Shown piece by piece: positions 6,853-7,331 of a DNA stretch of 7,331 bases; within the stretch, counting starts at the first letter, position 1; each line of letters begins with the position of its first letter. The stretch is from Rhodospirillaceae bacterium (lineage in GTDB: Bacteria > Pseudomonadota > Alphaproteobacteria > Thalassobaculales > Thalassobaculaceae). Below the pieces are notes generated by a model, which did not search any database, was not told the DNA's origin, and saw only the letters and a program-made list of their open reading frames with translations. The stretch is from assembly GCA_002730675.1 (NCBI GenBank), contig PCAV01000024.1:26761-34091 (forward strand), given 5' to 3'. The position numbers and the translations under genes are program-made.

Positions 6853-7167
6853 AGCAGCGTGGCCCTAAAGGAATGAATATTGTGTCCTTCCTTGACACCA
6901 AGGCGCTGTAAGCTTTCTTCAAAATAAGCCCTCCCAAAAACAGCTGTAGAAGATCTGAAAGAGAACCTATCCTTCTAGCTCGCCGCGATTGATCTCCGAT
7001 GTGGATCTATCAATAAACGACCCTTCTACGATTGTCGTGACTTGCACGTCCCAACCAAAAACATTCTCGCGCTTCTCTGGACGTAACGCAATAGAATGTA
7101 TCATTTGTTCTAAACTGAAGCATGAGTTATTTTCTTGTATAGAGGCTTTCAGTAGGCTGGAACAAAC
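6853..7167. other. Divergent intergenic region between cobH and the SDR gene; no confident gene
   Basis: About 315 bp that must carry the start signals for the leftward cob operon and the rightward SDR gene. No sigma-70 promoter with both boxes at proper spacing stands out, and no cobalamin-riboswitch B12 box (GCCACTG type) was seen on either strand. Two leftward open frames are present. One could encode 45 residues from the ATG at 7104 to a TAG at 6967 (begins MIHSIALRPEKRE, no ribosome-binding site). The other runs 41 codons from 6974 to a TGA at 6849, has no ATG, and its stop overlaps the cobH ATG. I recognise neither product. They may be remains of a decayed gene upstream of cobH, or chance. 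Confidence 0.6.
6882..6903 (-). other. Overlapping inverted repeats in the cobH leader (two mutually exclusive small hairpins)
   Basis: Read on the cobH mRNA strand, a CCTTG-GTGT-CAAGG hairpin (6903-6890) overlaps a GTGTC-AAGGAAG-GACAC hairpin (6898-6882). They share the GTGT segment and cannot form together. The loop of the second exposes the purine run AAGGAAG, which resembles a ribosome-binding site but lies more than 30 nt from the cobH ATG. Both stems are only 5 bp, so this may be chance. The sequence is seen directly; any regulatory role is speculation. Confidence 0.3.
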
Positions 7168-7331
7168 ATGGACCGACAGTTAACAAAAGATTTAAAGCCA
7201 GGACATCTCTTCGTATTTGGATTAGGCTATTCAACGACTAGGCTCTCAAAACGTTTAATGGCATTGGGTTGGAGGGTTTCTGGGACAAATCGTTCAGAAC
7301 AAAAGGTAATTGAGGCCCGAAGTATCGGCAT
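7168..7331 (+). CDS. SDR / NAD(P)-dependent epimerase-like protein, N-terminal fragment (3' end cut by window edge)
   Basis: The frame opens at an ATG and stays open to the right edge (54 whole codons plus two bases). After about 12 leading residues comes HLFVFGLGYSTTRLSKRL, a beta strand with a GxGYSxxxL glycine loop, then GWRVSGTNRS, as expected for the first beta-alpha-beta unit of a Rossmann fold whose second strand ends with a polar NADP-type contact. This pattern is typical of atypical SDR proteins annotated as nucleoside-diphosphate-sugar epimerases (YeeZ-like). The substrate is unknown and no role in B12 synthesis is implied. It is divergent from cobH, with about 315 bp between the start codons. 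The start follows a weak GGCTGG. Fold assignment is reasonable; the catalytic part lies outside the window. Confidence 0.7.
   Translation, partial: MDRQLTKDLKPGHLFVFGLGYSTTRLSKRLMALGWRVSGTNRSEQKVIEARSIG

Noticed and set aside
6892..6926. TTGACA followed by AAAATA as a rightward promoter for the SDR gene
   Set aside because: The spacing is 23 nt instead of about 17, and the boxes overlap the hairpin segment; not supportable.
6988..7014. ATTGAT...ATCAAT inverted repeat as an operator in the divergent region
   Set aside because: 6-nt arms with a 15-nt spacer that do not extend; expected by chance in AT-leaning sequence.
6853..7167. Cobalamin riboswitch upstream of cobH or the SDR gene
   Set aside because: Looked for because B12 operons often have one, but no GCCACTG-type B12 box or its complement is present in the gap.
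6989..7183. 64-codon rightward open frame with a TTG start in the gap before the SDR gene
   Set aside because: No ribosome-binding site or recognisable motif, it overlaps the SDR start in another phase, and it runs opposite the leftward frames in the same gap.

Overview
The window is almost entirely a cobalamin (vitamin B12) corrin-ring biosynthesis cluster. Seven genes are recognisable by family motifs, and they cover every ring-modification step from precorrin-2 / cobalt-factor II to the (cobyrinic or hydrogenobyrinic) acid. The composition is AT-leaning, roughly mid-40s % GC by eye. The mix of Cob-type proteins (CobI, CobK, fused CbiE-CbiT = CobL, CobM, CobH) with CbiD and a CbiG-CobJ fusion suggests a proteobacterium, perhaps a lower-GC alphaproteobacterium. 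This placement is inference from gene content and style, not from any search.

Layout. Positions 1-1723 run rightward: cbiD, whose 5' end is cut off by the window edge, overlaps cobK by 11 nt. Positions 1732-6852 run leftward as a compact operon, read 5' to 3' as cobH - cobL - cobI - cbiG/cobJ fusion - cobM, with every junction overlapping by 4-14 nt. The two blocks converge tail to tail with only 8 bp between the stop codons. Positions 6853-7167 are about 315 bp without a confident gene. This stretch must hold the start signals of the leftward operon and of the divergent gene that begins at 7168. That last gene encodes the N-terminal Rossmann region of an SDR/epimerase-like protein and runs off the right edge.

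How the genes work together. CobI methylates C20. The CobJ half of the fusion methylates C17 and contracts the ring, and CobM methylates C11. The CbiG half opens the delta-lactone and releases the two-carbon fragment, and CbiD methylates C1. CobK reduces the macrocycle. CobL methylates C5 and C15 and decarboxylates the C12 acetate. CobH moves the methyl group from C11 to C12. CbiG plus CbiD is the signature of the oxygen-independent (early cobalt) ring-contraction chemistry. No CobG, CobZ or CobF is seen here, but the window is short and such genes could lie outside it.

No RNA genes, mobile elements, CRISPR arrays or convincing cobalamin riboswitch were found. The least explained part is the 6853-7167 gap. 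It carries two short leftward open frames, one of which ends exactly on the cobH start codon, and a pair of mutually exclusive small hairpins.
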